Source of the DNA: Holophaga sp.
GTDB lineage: Bacteria; Acidobacteriota; Holophagae; Holophagales; Holophagaceae
Direction of reading: 5' to 3'
Length of the DNA stretch: 13,293 nucleotides
Assembly: GCA_031292735.1 (NCBI GenBank)
Contig: JARLGP010000283.1
Location: 1 to 13,293, forward strand
The translations under genes and the position numbers were made by a program. The notes below the pieces were generated by a model that saw nothing but the letters and a program-made list of their open reading frames with translations, was not told the origin of the DNA and ran no database searches. Shown in pieces: positions 5,918 through 13,293 of the stretch (its first letter is position 1; the number at the start of each line of letters is the position of its first letter).

Positions 5918-6699
5918 CGGGTTCGGCCCGGCTCGCCCAAGGCGATCCGGTAGGACCGCCGGGTGGTCATGCTCTGGCCCAGCCCGCTCTGGTGCTCCTC
6001 GTTGCTGGCCCACACGCCCACCAGCCGGCTGCCCACCCGGAGGAAGTGGATCTCCTCCTTCTGGAGGCCCTGGAAGTGGATCATGAACCGGCTGCCCTTG
6101 TAGTTCACCTCGCTGCGATAGGCCAGGGGGGTGCCGTCCGGGGCCAGCCAGATCTGGGCCTGGGCGACGATCTCCTTGACCGCCCGGCGCAGGCTGGGGG
6201 GCGTGATCACCGGCACCAGCCGGACCACCAGCAGGGTGGCGGGCCGCGCTTGCCAGGTGTCCGGGCGGACATCCACCAGGGTGGCCTGGAGCAGGAACCG
6301 GTCGAGGGTGGCGCCCTCGTTCAGGTGCTCGGCGATATCCAGGGCGGTGAGGCTCTTCATGATCTGCGCGGTGGGCGCCTGCCGGGCCACGGCCAGGGTG
6401 GTGGCCCGCTGCTCGGCCTCGGCCGCCAGCAGGGTGGCGCGATCCCAGATGATGCGCAGGCCCGGCGGGCCGTCCTCGGCCCGGGTGGCGACGCCGCCCT
6501 GCAGGGTGACCGGTCCGCCCTCCTCGCTGGTCTCGCGCCAGAAGGTGTAGTCCACGGAGACCTTCACCGGGTCGGTGCCCTGCAGCTTCCTCAGGGTGGC
6601 GCGCAGATCGGCCAGGCCGTCGGCGCGCAGGGCCAGGCCCGCGCACAGCAGCAGGGCCCAGCTAGTGCGCTTCAGAACGTTCCTTTTCCAGTCCTGCAA
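5914..6699 (-). CDS. Secreted hypothetical protein at the end of the acc operon
   Basis: I recognise no family for this 261-residue protein. The N-terminus ([24 protein letters not shown], in two parts: basic 5-11, hydrophobic 12-24) is a probable signal peptide with no lipobox. The mature part has a helical middle (85-135) and a strand-rich C-terminal half (155-235) with alternating hydrophobic residues such as [12 protein letters not shown] and [10 protein letters not shown]. This suggests a periplasmic beta-rich fold, loosely like outer-membrane lipoprotein sorting proteins, but I see no diagnostic motif. The start is a TTG codon with a strong GGAGGT (complement of 6705-6710) 5 nt ahead; no ATG or GTG occurs before the signal peptide. 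The first 38 nt overlap the 3' end of accC in another frame, so translation is probably coupled. It is the last gene of the ribH operon. Confidence 0.8.
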   Translation of the reverse strand: MQDWKRNVLKRTSWALLLCAGLALRADGLADLRATLRKLQGTDPVKVSVDYTFWRETSEEGGPVTLQGGVATRAEDGPPGLRIIWDRATLLAAEAEQRATTLAVARQAPTAQIMKSLTALDIAEHLNEGATLDRFLLQATLVDVRPDTWQARPATLLVVRLVPVITPPSLRRAVKEIVAQAQIWLAPDGTPLAYRSEVNYKGSRFMIHFQGLQKEEIHFLRVGSRLVGVWASNEEHQSGLGQSMTTRRSYRIALGEPGRTR

Positions 6700-8089
6700 G
6701 GTAGACCTCCAGCCAGTTGGTGGAGAAATTGCCGGAGATGAAGTCGGGGTTGTCCATGATCAGCCGGTGCAGGGGGGCGCTGGTCTTGATGCCCTCCACC
6801 ACCAGGGTGTCGAGGGCCCGGCGCATGCGGGCCAGGGCCTCGGTGCGGTCGCTGCCGTGGGCGATCAGCTTGGCCACCAGGGAATCGTAGTAGGGGGGGA
6901 TCACCGCATCCTGGTGCATGGCGGTGTCCATGCGGATGCCCGGCCCGCCGGGGAAGTTGAGGGCGGTGATCCGGCCGGGGGAGGGGGTGCAGAGGAAGGG
7001 ATCCTCGGCGTTGATCCGGCACTCGATGGCGTGCCCGCGCAGGACGATGTCCTCCTGGGCGTAGGAGAGCTTGTGGCCGGCGGCGATGCGGATCTGTTCC
7101 TTGACGATGTCCACCCCGCTCACCATCTCGGTGACCGGGTGCTCCACCTGGACCCGGGTGTTCATTTCCATGAAGAAGAACTCGCCCCGGGCGTCCAGCA
7201 GGAACTCGATGGTGCCGGCGTTGAAGTAGCCCACGGCGCGGGCGGCGCGCAGGCCCATGGCCCAGATGCGGCTGCGCAGCTCCGGGGTCAGGGCCGGGCT
7301 GGGGCTTTCCTCGATCATCTTCTGGTGCCGCCGCTGGATGGAACACTCGCGCTCGCCCAGAGTGATGATGTTGCCGAACAGGTCGCCCAGGATCTGGACC
7401 TCGATGTGCCGGGGCTCCAGAAGATACTTCTCCATGTAGACGGTGTCGTCGGTGAACGCGGCCCGGGCCTCGGTGCGGGCGGTGTTGTACATGTCGGGCA
7501 TCTCTTCGGGGCTGTTGACGATGCGCATGCCCCGTCCGCCGCCGCCGGCGCTGGCCTTGACGATCACCGGGTAGCCGATCTTCTCGCCCCAGGCCAGGGC
7601 CTCCTCCACGGTTTCCACGATTCCGTCGCTGCCGGGCATGAGCGGCACTCCGGCCGCCTTCATGGTGGCCTTGGCCTGGGCCTTGTTGCCCATCATGCGG
7701 ATGATCTCGGCGTTGGGGCCGATGAAGACGATGCCGCAGGCCTGGCACACGTCCACGAAGTGGGGGTTCTCGCTGAGGAAGCCGTAGCCGGGATGGATGG
7801 CCTCGGCCCCGGTCACCTCCGCGGCGGCGATCACCTGGGGGATGTTCAGGTAGGACTTGGCGCTGGGCGCCGGGCCGATGCAGATGTCCTGGTCGGCGAA
7901 GCGCACGTGCAGCGCATCGCGGTCCGCCTCCGAGTAGACGGCCACGGTCTGGATGCCCAGTTCCTTGCAGGCCAGGATCACCCGCAGGGCGATCTCGCCC
8001 CGGTTGGCGATGAGGATCTTCTTGAAGGGCGGGTCGAAGTTTTTCACCGCCTGTTTGGCATGGGGGGACTTGCGTTTCAACGCAGCCAT
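6662..8089 (-). CDS. accC: Acetyl-CoA carboxylase biotin carboxylase subunit
   Basis: This 475-residue ATP-grasp enzyme carboxylates the biotin on AccB, using ATP and bicarbonate, in the first committed step of fatty acid synthesis in the cytoplasm. Clear motifs are [13 protein letters not shown] (24-36) starting the biotin carboxylase N-domain, [10 protein letters not shown] (99-108), the glycine-rich ATP loop AGGGGRGM (181-188), [13 protein letters not shown] (245-257) and the catalytic [14 protein letters not shown] (308-321). It is about 25 residues longer than the E. coli enzyme, with roughly 20 extra residues at the N-terminus (a Lys-rich [12 protein letters not shown] lead). The ATG at 8089 follows the accB stop by 4 nt and has no strong ribosome site, so translation may depend on coupling. 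A GTG within the lead (residue 15) is an alternative start. No carboxyltransferase genes are present in the window. Confidence 0.96.
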   Translation of the reverse strand: MAALKRKSPHAKQAVKNFDPPFKKILIANRGEIALRVILACKELGIQTVAVYSEADRDALHVRFADQDICIGPAPSAKSYLNIPQVIAAAEVTGAEAIHPGYGFLSENPHFVDVCQACGIVFIGPNAEIIRMMGNKAQAKATMKAAGVPLMPGSDGIVETVEEALAWGEKIGYPVIVKASAGGGGRGMRIVNSPEEMPDMYNTARTEARAAFTDDTVYMEKYLLEPRHIEVQILGDLFGNIITLGERECSIQRRHQKMIEESPSPALTPELRSRIWAMGLRAARAVGYFNAGTIEFLLDARGEFFFMEMNTRVQVEHPVTEMVSGVDIVKEQIRIAAGHKLSYAQEDIVLRGHAIECRINAEDPFLCTPSPGRITALNFPGGPGIRMDTAMHQDAVIPPYYDSLVAKLIAHGSDRTEALARMRRALDTLVVEGIKTSAPLHRLIMDNPDFISGNFSTNWLEVYLAGLEKERSEAH

Positions 8090-8093
8090 CGGA

Positions 8094-8636
8094 TCAGTGC
8101 ACCCGGATGGTGAACAGGCGTTCGCCGTATTCCACCGGCTGGCCGTTTTCCGCCAGCACCGCCACCACTTCCCCGGCCACGTCGCATTCGATCTCGTTCA
8201 TCAGCTTCATGGCTTCGATGATGCACAGGGTCTGGCCGGGCTTGACGAAATCGCCGGGCTGGACGAACGGCGCCCCGCTGGCGGTGGGGGCCCGGTAGAA
8301 GGTGCCGACGATGGGGCTGGTGATGGGGTGGATGCCGGGATCTTCGGGCGGTTGCGCATCCTCCCCGGGGGTGTCGGTGAGGGCCGGGGCCGGGGCCAGG
8401 GCCGCCCGGGCCGGAACGGGGGCCGGGGACGCCACCGGGGTGCCGGTCAGCTTGCGGATGTGCAGCTTGACGCCGCCGCATTCCAACTGGAGTTCATCGA
8501 CCGCTTCCCGGCCCACCTGGCTGACCAGGGCCTGGATCTGTTCGAAACCCAGGGTCAGCCCTGGTTCCTGCGGTGCTCTGGCCGCCGGCGCCCGGCGCGC
8601 GGGGGCCGTGGTCAAAGTCTTCTTGGTCGTGCTCAT
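8094..8636 (-). CDS. accB: Acetyl-CoA carboxylase biotin carboxyl carrier protein
   Basis: This 180-residue carrier shuttles the carboxylated biotin between AccC and the carboxyltransferase. The C-terminal biotinyl domain (about 103-180) contains the thumb-bearing stretch [18 protein letters not shown] (108-125) typical of AccB, and the biotinylation motif [10 protein letters not shown] (141-150) with modified Lys144. A conserved N-terminal segment (about 30-62) is joined by a flexible Ala/Pro-rich linker (63-100). The first 25 residues are an extra basic, Ala/Pro-rich extension. The start at 8636 has GGAG positioned about 6 nt upstream. The nusB stop lies only 2 nt before it. It is followed directly by accC. 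Confidence 0.95.
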   Translation of the reverse strand: MSTTKKTLTTAPARRAPAARAPQEPGLTLGFEQIQALVSQVGREAVDELQLECGGVKLHIRKLTGTPVASPAPVPARAALAPAPALTDTPGEDAQPPEDPGIHPITSPIVGTFYRAPTASGAPFVQPGDFVKPGQTLCIIEAMKLMNEIECDVAGEVVAVLAENGQPVEYGERLFTIRVH

Positions 8637-8638
8637 GG

Positions 8639-9115
8639 TTACTCCAAAGAGTCGGAGGGCGCCTGGGGTGAGGCTTCGCGCAGGCGCCGGCCCTTCGGAC
8701 CCACCTCGTCCGGGCGGAACTCCTTGCTGGCAGCGTCCAGGATGCCGTTCACGAACTGGGTGCCCTCCTGGTCGCTAAATTCCTTCACGATCTCCAGCGC
8801 TTCGTTGATGATGATGGGAAAGGGGATCTCCTTCAGGAACATCAGCTCGTAGACCCCCAGGCGCAGCAGGTTGCGGTCCACCACGGCCATGCGGTGGATC
8901 TTCCAATGCTCCGCGAACCGGGTCAAGACCGCGTCGATCTCCTCCATGTGCCCGTGCACCCCGTCCACCAGCCGGCGGGCGTAGTAGAACGCGTCCCGGT
9001 TCAGGTCCTGGATGGCGTTGAATCCCGCAAAGATCTCGTCCGGGAGATACTCCGTGAGATCCATGGCATACAGCATCTGAAGGGCATATTCCCTGCCCCG
9101 CCGCCGAACGCCCAT
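8639..9115 (-). CDS. nusB: Transcription antitermination factor NusB
   Basis: This 158-residue all-helical RNA-binding protein works with NusE (ribosomal protein S10) at boxA to keep RNA polymerase going through rRNA operons. The N-terminus RRRGREYALQMLYAMD (4-19) is the usual Arg-rich first helix. The C-terminal signature VDRNLLRLGVYEL (79-91) through INEALEIVKEFSDQEGTQFVNGILD (103-127, quoted only as landmarks INEALEIVKEF and FVNGILD) is diagnostic. About 20 polar residues extend past the normal end. Its ATG overlaps the ribH stop codon as TAATG, a 1-nt overlap that implies coupled translation. The accB start is 2 nt after its stop. Confidence 0.95.
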   Translation of the reverse strand: MGVRRRGREYALQMLYAMDLTEYLPDEIFAGFNAIQDLNRDAFYYARRLVDGVHGHMEEIDAVLTRFAEHWKIHRMAVVDRNLLRLGVYELMFLKEIPFPIIINEALEIVKEFSDQEGTQFVNGILDAASKEFRPDEVGPKGRRLREASPQAPSDSLE

Positions 9116-9603
9116 TACTGCATCCCCTTGGCGGGGCCCTTCAGCCCATGGAACAGATCCACCATTTCCAGCAGGCTCATGACGGCATCCCAGCCCTTGT
9201 TGCCCATCTTGGTGCCGGCCCGGTCGATGGCCTGCTCCACGGTGTCGGTGGTGAGCACCCCGAAGATCACCGGAACCCCGGTCTCCAGGCCCACCTGGGC
9301 GGCGCCCTTGGTCACTTCGCTGGCGATCATGTCGAAATGGGGCGTGCCGCCCCGGATCACGGCGCCCAGCAGCACCACGCCGGCGTACTTGCCGCTACGG
9401 GCCACCTGCAAGGCCACCTGGGGCAGTTCGAAGGAACCAGGCACACGGATGAGGTCGATCTGTTCCTCGCTGCCGCCGTGGCGGTTGATGCAATCCGTGG
9501 CCCCGCCAATCAGCCGGTCCACGATGAATTCGTTGAAACGCGAGGCTACCAGGGCGAACCGGTCGCCCTTGTGCACGTGTATCTGGCCTTCAAAGATCCC
9601 CAT
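9115..9603 (-). CDS. ribH: 6,7-dimethyl-8-ribityllumazine synthase
   Basis: This 162-residue enzyme condenses 5-amino-6-ribitylamino-uracil with 3,4-dihydroxy-2-butanone 4-phosphate to give lumazine, the penultimate step of riboflavin synthesis. It usually assembles as pentamers or a 60-mer shell. Landmarks are [15 protein letters not shown] (17-31) with the aromatic substrate-stacking Phe23, VPGSFELP (54-61), [12 protein letters not shown] (80-91) with catalytic His89, and [18 protein letters not shown] (115-132) with Arg128, expected to bind phosphate. The length is typical. It is the first gene of the five-gene operon. The ATG follows a G-run (complement of 9609-9614) that may serve as a weak ribosome site. 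I looked for an FMN riboswitch in the leader and saw none of its conserved segments. Confidence 0.96.
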   Translation of the reverse strand: MGIFEGQIHVHKGDRFALVASRFNEFIVDRLIGGATDCINRHGGSEEQIDLIRVPGSFELPQVALQVARSGKYAGVVLLGAVIRGGTPHFDMIASEVTKGAAQVGLETGVPVIFGVLTTDTVEQAIDRAGTKMGNKGWDAVMSLLEMVDLFHGLKGPAKGMQ

Positions 9604-9935
9604 GGGAACCCCCCGAAAGGTGGTTGAACCTTAGACTCTAGCACAGCCTGGCGCACCCGGCCCGGAAGAATCGCCCCTGCGACCCTGGGGATGGGACGGG
9701 CGGCGGGGCGCCGGGCCCGGACGGCCTGGCCGGGGACGGGCTCGATGCGGTTCATATTTCATTAACATTAATATGATTTATTCAAATAATTTGATCCAAA
9801 TTAGGTGCATAATCCCAAAAACACTTCATTACTCGATGATCTCCTTATGTAATTATGAATGAAATTCTTGAGATGGTTGTCTAGCGCGGGCAGGCACCTC
9901 TGGAACCTGGCCCGCCCCCAGACCGGAGGATTCTC
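9604..9935. other. Divergent intergenic region between ribH and the lipoprotein gene
   Basis: The ribH-proximal half is very GC-rich and carries two short palindromes, CCGGGCCCGG (9711-9720) and CGGCC-T-GGCCG (9722-9732). The other half (about 9750-9870) is a marked AT-rich island. It contains the inverted repeat at 9787-9803 and a weak promoter-like pair on the plus strand, TTCATT (9825-9830) and TGTAAT (9848-9853), 17 bp apart. An open frame on the minus strand from 9755 has coding-like codon use for about 35 codons but no ribosome site, and it runs into ribH out of frame. I do not call it a gene. No RNA gene or riboswitch was recognised. Confidence 0.5.
9787..9803. promoter_or_regulatory. 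Operator-like inverted repeat TAATTTG-ATC-CAAATTA
   Basis: Perfect 7-bp arms with a 3-nt centre form a 17-bp palindromic site inside the AT-rich island of the divergent spacer. It could regulate either the ribH operon or the lipoprotein gene. Its size and symmetry fit a helix-turn-helix dimer, but the regulator is unknown. Confidence 0.35.
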
Positions 9936-12332
9936 ATGCGGACCCTGAGATGGTTGGACCCGGTGCTTGCCTTGAGCCTGATCCTTGCCGGCAGCCTGCT
10001 GGGCTGTGGCTCCCAGGGTGCCGCCCAGCCGCCGGGGCATCCGGCGGCACCCACCATCACCAGCTTTTCCGCCAGTCCGGCCGCCATCAACCCCGGGGAC
10101 ACCGCCCAGCTCACCTGGGAGGTCTCCGGCGCCACCACCCTCGCGGTCAGCTCCTTCGGCGCGGTGAGCGGCACGGGCACCACCGTGGCCCCGGCCAGCA
10201 CCACCACCTATACCCTCATCGTCAGCAATGCGGCCGGATCGACCCGGGCCACGGCGGAGGTGGCGGTGAAGGTGGGGGTGGGGGTCGGCCCCCGCAGCGT
10301 CGTGCTGCTGGCCGGAACCAGCCAGCCGTTCACCGCGACGGTGACCGGCTCCAGCAACACCGCCGTCACCTGGAGCGTGGACCAGCCCGGCGGGGGATTC
10401 ATCTCCGCCACCGGCCAGTACCTCGCCCCCCAGGCCAGCGGCAGCTACACCGTGCGCGCCACCTCCCTGGCGGATCCCAGCGTATCCGCCACCGCCCAGG
10501 TCACCGTCGACCTCATCGGCGTGGCCATCGCGCCCGGCAACGCCAGCATCATCACCGGCGCCACCACGTACTTCACCGCAGCGGTGGCGGGGGCCAGCAC
10601 CAGCTCGGCGGTGACCTGGTCGGTGCCCGCGGACAGCGGAACGGTCACCTCCACCGGCACCAACAGCGCCAGCTACACGGCCCCGGCCGTGGCCGGAACC
10701 TACCTGGTCCGCGCCACCAGCAGCGAGGACCCGGGCCAGTACTCCGAAGCCCAGGTGACCGTGAACCAGGTGGCGGTCTCGGTGGCCCCGGCCGCCGTCA
10801 ACCTGCTGGCCGGCGCCAGCTACCAGTTCGCCGCCCGGGTCACGGGCACCCCCACCAGCGCGGTGACCTGGAGCGTGGTTTCGGGGGCCGGAAGCATCGA
10901 CGCCAACGGCCTGTTCCGGGCCCCGGCCAGCGGGGGCGTCTGCCAGGTCCAGGCCACCTCCCAGGCGGCGCCGGCCGCCTCCGGCCAGGCCACGGTCACC
11001 GCCTACCTGGTGGGGACCAGCATCTCGCCTTCGGCGGTCACCCTCACCCAGGGCGCCACCCAGCAGTTCACCGCCCAGGTCACCGGAGCCTCGGGCAACG
11101 CCGGGGTCACCTGGCAGGTGGCGGGCACCGCGGGCGGCAGCATCGACGCGGACGGCACCTACACCGCCGGCGCCACCGCCGGTACCGACTACGTGAACGT
11201 CTACAGCCGGGAGGATCCCGGCAAGGCGGCCACGGCCACCGTCACCGTCACCCCGGCGCCCAGCTTCACCCTGAGCCTGCCCGGCAGCGTCACGGTCCAG
11301 CAGGGCGGCACCAGCACCGCCCCGATCACGGTGAACCCGCTCTACGGGTTCACCGGAACCGTGGCCTTCACCGCCCCGGCGATCCCCGGCACCAATTTCC
11401 ACACCACCTGCAGCCCCGCGGCCTCGGGCAGCGCCACCACCCTCAGCGTCACCGCCACCCCCAACCAGAACCCGGGAACCTACACCCAGGGGGTGACCGG
11501 CACCTGCGGGAGCATCACCTTCTCCGGAACCGTCCAGGTCATCGTGACCTCCCCGCAGCCCGTGATCACCGGCATCTCCCCGGTGGCGGGGGTCCCCGCC
11601 GGCGGAACCGCCGTCACCCTCACCGGCACCGGCCTGGCCGGGGTCGCGCACGTCTATTTCGGATCGACCGAGGCCCAGCTCACCGCGGTGGTCTCGTCCA
11701 CCCAGGTCATCAGCTATTCCCTGCCCGCTACGGTGGGGACGGTGGTGGACATCAAGGTCACCACCGGGGCCGGCGACACCAGCGCCGTGACCCCCGCCGA
11801 TCGGTTCACTTACATGGACCTTTGCTCGGTCGCAACCATCCTGCCAACGTTCGGGCCCGTGACCGGCGGGGGAACCATCAGCCTCATGGGCCAGTTCAAT
11901 GGGGTGACGGAGGTGGATTTCGGCACGGTCCCGTCTCCCAGTTTCAGCTTCAACCCTTTCGTCGGCCTGGTTCTCAACGCGCAGGTGCCGGCCCAGGCCG
12001 CGGGGAGCGTACCGGTCACGGTGCGCAACGCCGCGGGCCCCAGCGCCGTTTCGGCGAACACCATGTACACCTATTATGCCCTGCCCAATGTCACCGGCAT
12101 CACGCCCAGCTCCGGGCCCGCGGCCGGCGGCACCACCGTCACCCTCACCGGCACCGGGTTCATGGGTGCATCGTCCGTGCCGTTCGGTTCCACCGCGGCC
12201 ACCTCGTTCACGGTCGTCTCGGATACCAAGGTCACCGCGGTCACCCCCGCCGGATCCGCGGGGTCCGTTGCCGTCACGGTGGTCAACCCTTCCTACACCA
12301 GCAACGGCGTGACCTTCACGTTCGTGAACTGA
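9936..12332 (+). CDS. Surface lipoprotein with Ig-like (Big-type) and IPT/TIG domains
   Basis: This 798-residue exported protein has a type II signal peptide: Arg2/Arg5, hydrophobic 9-21, then the lipobox LLGC with lipidated Cys24. A Pro-rich spacer leads into an Ig-like domain at about 39-113. Four bacterial Ig-like repeats of roughly 80 residues follow (about 114-192, 193-277, 278-356, 357-440). They share a TAxVTG...VTWxV core, a SIxAxGxYxAP segment and a closing ATSxxDPxxxAxAxVTV. A distinct beta-rich domain at about 441-538 has Cys492 and Cys524, which might pair. The C-terminus holds IPT/TIG-type domains at 541-627 and 715-797 (GI[ST]P...AGGTxVTLTGTG) with a degenerate copy between them (about 628-714). 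There is no enzyme motif, so adhesion or a structural surface role is the likely reading. GGAGG (9925-9929) sits 6 nt before the ATG. The gene converges on the next with a 19-nt gap and no terminator. Confidence 0.9.
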   Translation: MRTLRWLDPVLALSLILAGSLLGCGSQGAAQPPGHPAAPTITSFSASPAAINPGDTAQLTWEVSGATTLAVSSFGAVSGTGTTVAPASTTTYTLIVSNAAGSTRATAEVAVKVGVGVGPRSVVLLAGTSQPFTATVTGSSNTAVTWSVDQPGGGFISATGQYLAPQASGSYTVRATSLADPSVSATAQVTVDLIGVAIAPGNASIITGATTYFTAAVAGASTSSAVTWSVPADSGTVTSTGTNSASYTAPAVAGTYLVRATSSEDPGQYSEAQVTVNQVAVSVAPAAVNLLAGASYQFAARVTGTPTSAVTWSVVSGAGSIDANGLFRAPASGGVCQVQATSQAAPAASGQATVTAYLVGTSISPSAVTLTQGATQQFTAQVTGASGNAGVTWQVAGTAGGSIDADGTYTAGATAGTDYVNVYSREDPGKAATATVTVTPAPSFTLSLPGSVTVQQGGTSTAPITVNPLYGFTGTVAFTAPAIPGTNFHTTCSPAASGSATTLSVTATPNQNPGTYTQGVTGTCGSITFSGTVQVIVTSPQPVITGISPVAGVPAGGTAVTLTGTGLAGVAHVYFGSTEAQLTAVVSSTQVISYSLPATVGTVVDIKVTTGAGDTSAVTPADRFTYMDLCSVATILPTFGPVTGGGTISLMGQFNGVTEVDFGTVPSPSFSFNPFVGLVLNAQVPAQAAGSVPVTVRNAAGPSAVSANTMYTYYALPNVTGITPSSGPAAGGTTVTLTGTGFMGASSVPFGSTAATSFTVVSDTKVTAVTPAGSAGSVAVTVVNPSYTSNGVTFTFVN

Positions 12333-12351
12333 GCGGGGCCGCGCGCCGTGG

Positions 12352-12840
12352 TCAGGGCTTCAGGCCGGCCCTGCCCATGGCCTCCCGCCATCCGGCCTCG
12401 GACGGGAACACCGACCAGCCCCCGGCCATGGGCACCAGGCACAGGACCAGGCTGAGGGTGGCGGCCGGCGGGCCGATCTTGACCCCCAGGTAGAGTCCGC
12501 AGATGGCCACCGCCACCATCAGGCCCGAGGCGAGCAGGTTGCGTCCCTTCAGGGTGCCCAGGGCCGAGCGGGGGTCGAGCATTCCGCCCAGGCGCTGGGG
12601 CAGGACCAGGGCCAGGGCGAGAGCCACGGCGGCCGCGGCCAGCACCCAGGGCACCCGGGGGTTCTCCCAGGGCAGCCGGCTGAAGCCGGCCAGGAAGAGC
12701 TTCCAGCGGCCCCGCAGCACCTGGCTGCCCAGGCACACGAGGTACATGGCGGGGGCGGCGAACATGCAGATGAAGGCCACCATCCGGGCCTGCCGCACGC
12801 TCTGCCGCAGTTCACGTTCCAGTTCCGGGGGAAAATGCAT
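12352..12840 (-). CDS. Four-helix integral membrane protein of unknown function
   Basis: I do not recognise a family for this 162-residue protein. It has four hydrophobic segments at about 20-40, 64-81, 101-120 and 125-142. A charged amphipathic N-terminus (PELERELRQSVRQAR) and a short soluble tail complete it. The loop between helices 2 and 3 is basic (GMLDPRSALGTLKGR). There are no obvious metal or cofactor ligands. It follows the hydrogenase-like small subunit gene by 8 nt, and its AGGAG (complement of 12846-12850) overlaps that gene's TAG stop, so cotranslation is likely. The neighbour suggests a membrane anchor or accessory subunit of a redox complex, but this rests on position only. Confidence 0.8.
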   Translation of the reverse strand: MHFPPELERELRQSVRQARMVAFICMFAAPAMYLVCLGSQVLRGRWKLFLAGFSRLPWENPRVPWVLAAAAVALALALVLPQRLGGMLDPRSALGTLKGRNLLASGLMVAVAICGLYLGVKIGPPAATLSLVLCLVPMAGGWSVFPSEAGWREAMGRAGLKP

Positions 12841-12848
12841 GGGGACTC

Positions 12849-13293
12849 CTATTTCAGCTTTCCCAACAGCCTGAGCAGGCCGTCCAGGAGGGTCAAGGGA
12901 TGGGGCGGGCAGCCGGGAACGAACAGGTCCACCGGGATGCCGGCCGCGGCGGCGCCGCCCAGCTGCTCGGCCTGGTGCAGGTAGGGGCCGCCGGCGATGG
13001 CGCAGGCGCCGACGGCGATGACGATCTTGGGTTCGGGCACGGCGTCGTAGGTCTTGCGCAGGGCCAGGGCCATGTTGACGGTCACCGGGCCGCAGATGAC
13101 CAGGCCGTCGGCGTGGCGGGGCGAGGCCACGAACTGGATGCCGAACCGGCCCAGGTCCCAGGCCAGGGTGCCCAGCACGTTCACGTCCACCTCGCAGCCG
13201 TTGCAGCCGCCGGCGCTCACCACCCGCAGCTTCAGCGAGCGCCCCAGCACCCGCATGAGCTCCCGGCCCAGGGCCTCGGCCAGCCGCGGCGGC
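12849..13293 (-). CDS. Group-4 [NiFe]-hydrogenase-type small subunit / NuoB-like protein (5' end probably beyond window)
   Basis: The protein belongs to the NADH:ubiquinone oxidoreductase 20-kDa / hydrogenase small subunit family. Counting from the ATG at 13256, four cysteines stand where ligands of the proximal 4Fe-4S cluster are expected: GGCNGCE (Cys18, Cys21), GACAIAGG (Cys85) and PGCPPHP (Cys116). FGIQFVASPRHAD (38-50) is also typical. The CxxC pair, rather than the adjacent CC of complex I NuoB, points to energy-converting hydrogenases (HycG, HyfI, EchC) or related formate-linked complexes. The frame stays open from 13256 to the edge with G/C at every third position (PPRLAEALGREL), and the only ribosome-like site before 13256 is just 3 nt away. 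The real start is therefore probably upstream. If not, the protein is 135 residues. It would relay electrons to a partner large subunit, which is not visible. Confidence 0.8.
   Translation of the reverse strand, partial: PPRLAEALGRELMRVLGRSLKLRVVSAGGCNGCEVDVNVLGTLAWDLGRFGIQFVASPRHADGLVICGPVTVNMALALRKTYDAVPEPKIVIAVGACAIAGGPYLHQAEQLGGAAAAGIPVDLFVPGCPPHPLTLLDGLLRLLGKLK

Noticed and set aside
9546..9755. 69-codon minus-strand frame upstream of and overlapping ribH
   Set aside because: The first 35 codons have G/C-rich third positions, but there is no ribosome site, the frame runs out of phase into ribH, and codon use becomes random past 9650. Conservation in relatives would be needed to revive it.
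9604..9760. Possible FMN riboswitch ahead of ribH
   Set aside because: None of the conserved RFN segments could be found in the leader on the minus strand.
10300..11240. Repeated DNA in the lipoprotein gene considered as a repeat array or mobile element
   Set aside because: The periodicity follows protein repeats of about 80 residues with many silent and amino-acid changes; there are no terminal inverted repeats or transposase.
9801..11651. Long Gly/Ala/Asp-rich open frame on the minus strand opposite the lipoprotein gene
   Set aside because: It is a shadow of the repetitive Thr/Ala/Gly-rich coding sequence. The plus strand has the lipobox, ribosome site and recognisable domains.
12333..12351. 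Possible bidirectional terminator between the lipoprotein gene and the membrane protein gene
   Set aside because: The 19-nt gap holds only a 4-bp GCGG/CCGC arm pair and no T-run.

Overview
This GC-rich window (strong G/C preference at third codon positions, with a few short AT-rich islands between genes) comes from a bacterium with an outer membrane. The evidence for that is a lipobox lipoprotein, a secreted hypothetical protein and standard housekeeping genes. The Ig-like/TIG lipoprotein style, the XdhA-type molybdoenzyme and the group-4-hydrogenase-like small subunit would fit an Acidobacteriota (Holophagae/Geothrix-like) or deltaproteobacterial genome. That placement is inference; there is no rRNA or other marker here to settle it.

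Layout. (1) The left edge (1-212, minus) is the start of an exported small protein whose visible tail becomes Cys-Gly-Arg repeats; it runs off the window. (2) A 201-bp divergent spacer holds three perfect hairpins and a plausible promoter for a plus-strand flavoprotein with an Isf-type four-cysteine motif (414-1028). (3) Convergent with it, sharing a CTAG stop overlap, is a soluble histidine kinase fused to a receiver domain (1025-2212, minus). Upstream of the kinase is a 229-bp spacer with a long stem-loop and an AT-rich island. (4) xdhA (3498-5792) and ltaE (2442-3488) form a tight minus-strand pair behind a sigma70-like promoter and a Fur-box-like inverted repeat. (5) A compact minus-strand operon runs ribH-nusB-accB-accC-secreted hypothetical (9603 down to 5914), with junctions of 1-nt overlap, 2 nt, 4 nt and 38-nt overlap. 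(6) A 332-bp AT-rich spacer precedes a large plus-strand surface lipoprotein built of Ig-like and TIG domains (9936-12332). (7) The right edge (minus) holds a group-4 [NiFe]-hydrogenase/complex-I-type small subunit (12849 to the edge) followed by a four-helix membrane protein (12352-12840).

How the genes work together. The ribH operon mixes riboflavin synthesis, transcription antitermination and the biotin carboxylase half of acetyl-CoA carboxylase, a growth-linked core set. The xdhA-ltaE pair joins a molybdenum hydroxylase large subunit to a PLP aldolase without the FAD and 2Fe-2S subunits that XdhA normally needs, so those partners must be encoded elsewhere or be dispensable. The right-edge genes look like the tail of a larger membrane redox complex operon.

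No complete new defence or mobile system is visible. The strongest leads are the truncated Cys-Gly repeat peptide at the left edge, the unpartnered xdhA next to ltaE under a possible Fur site, and the hydrogenase-like subunit with its unknown membrane partner.
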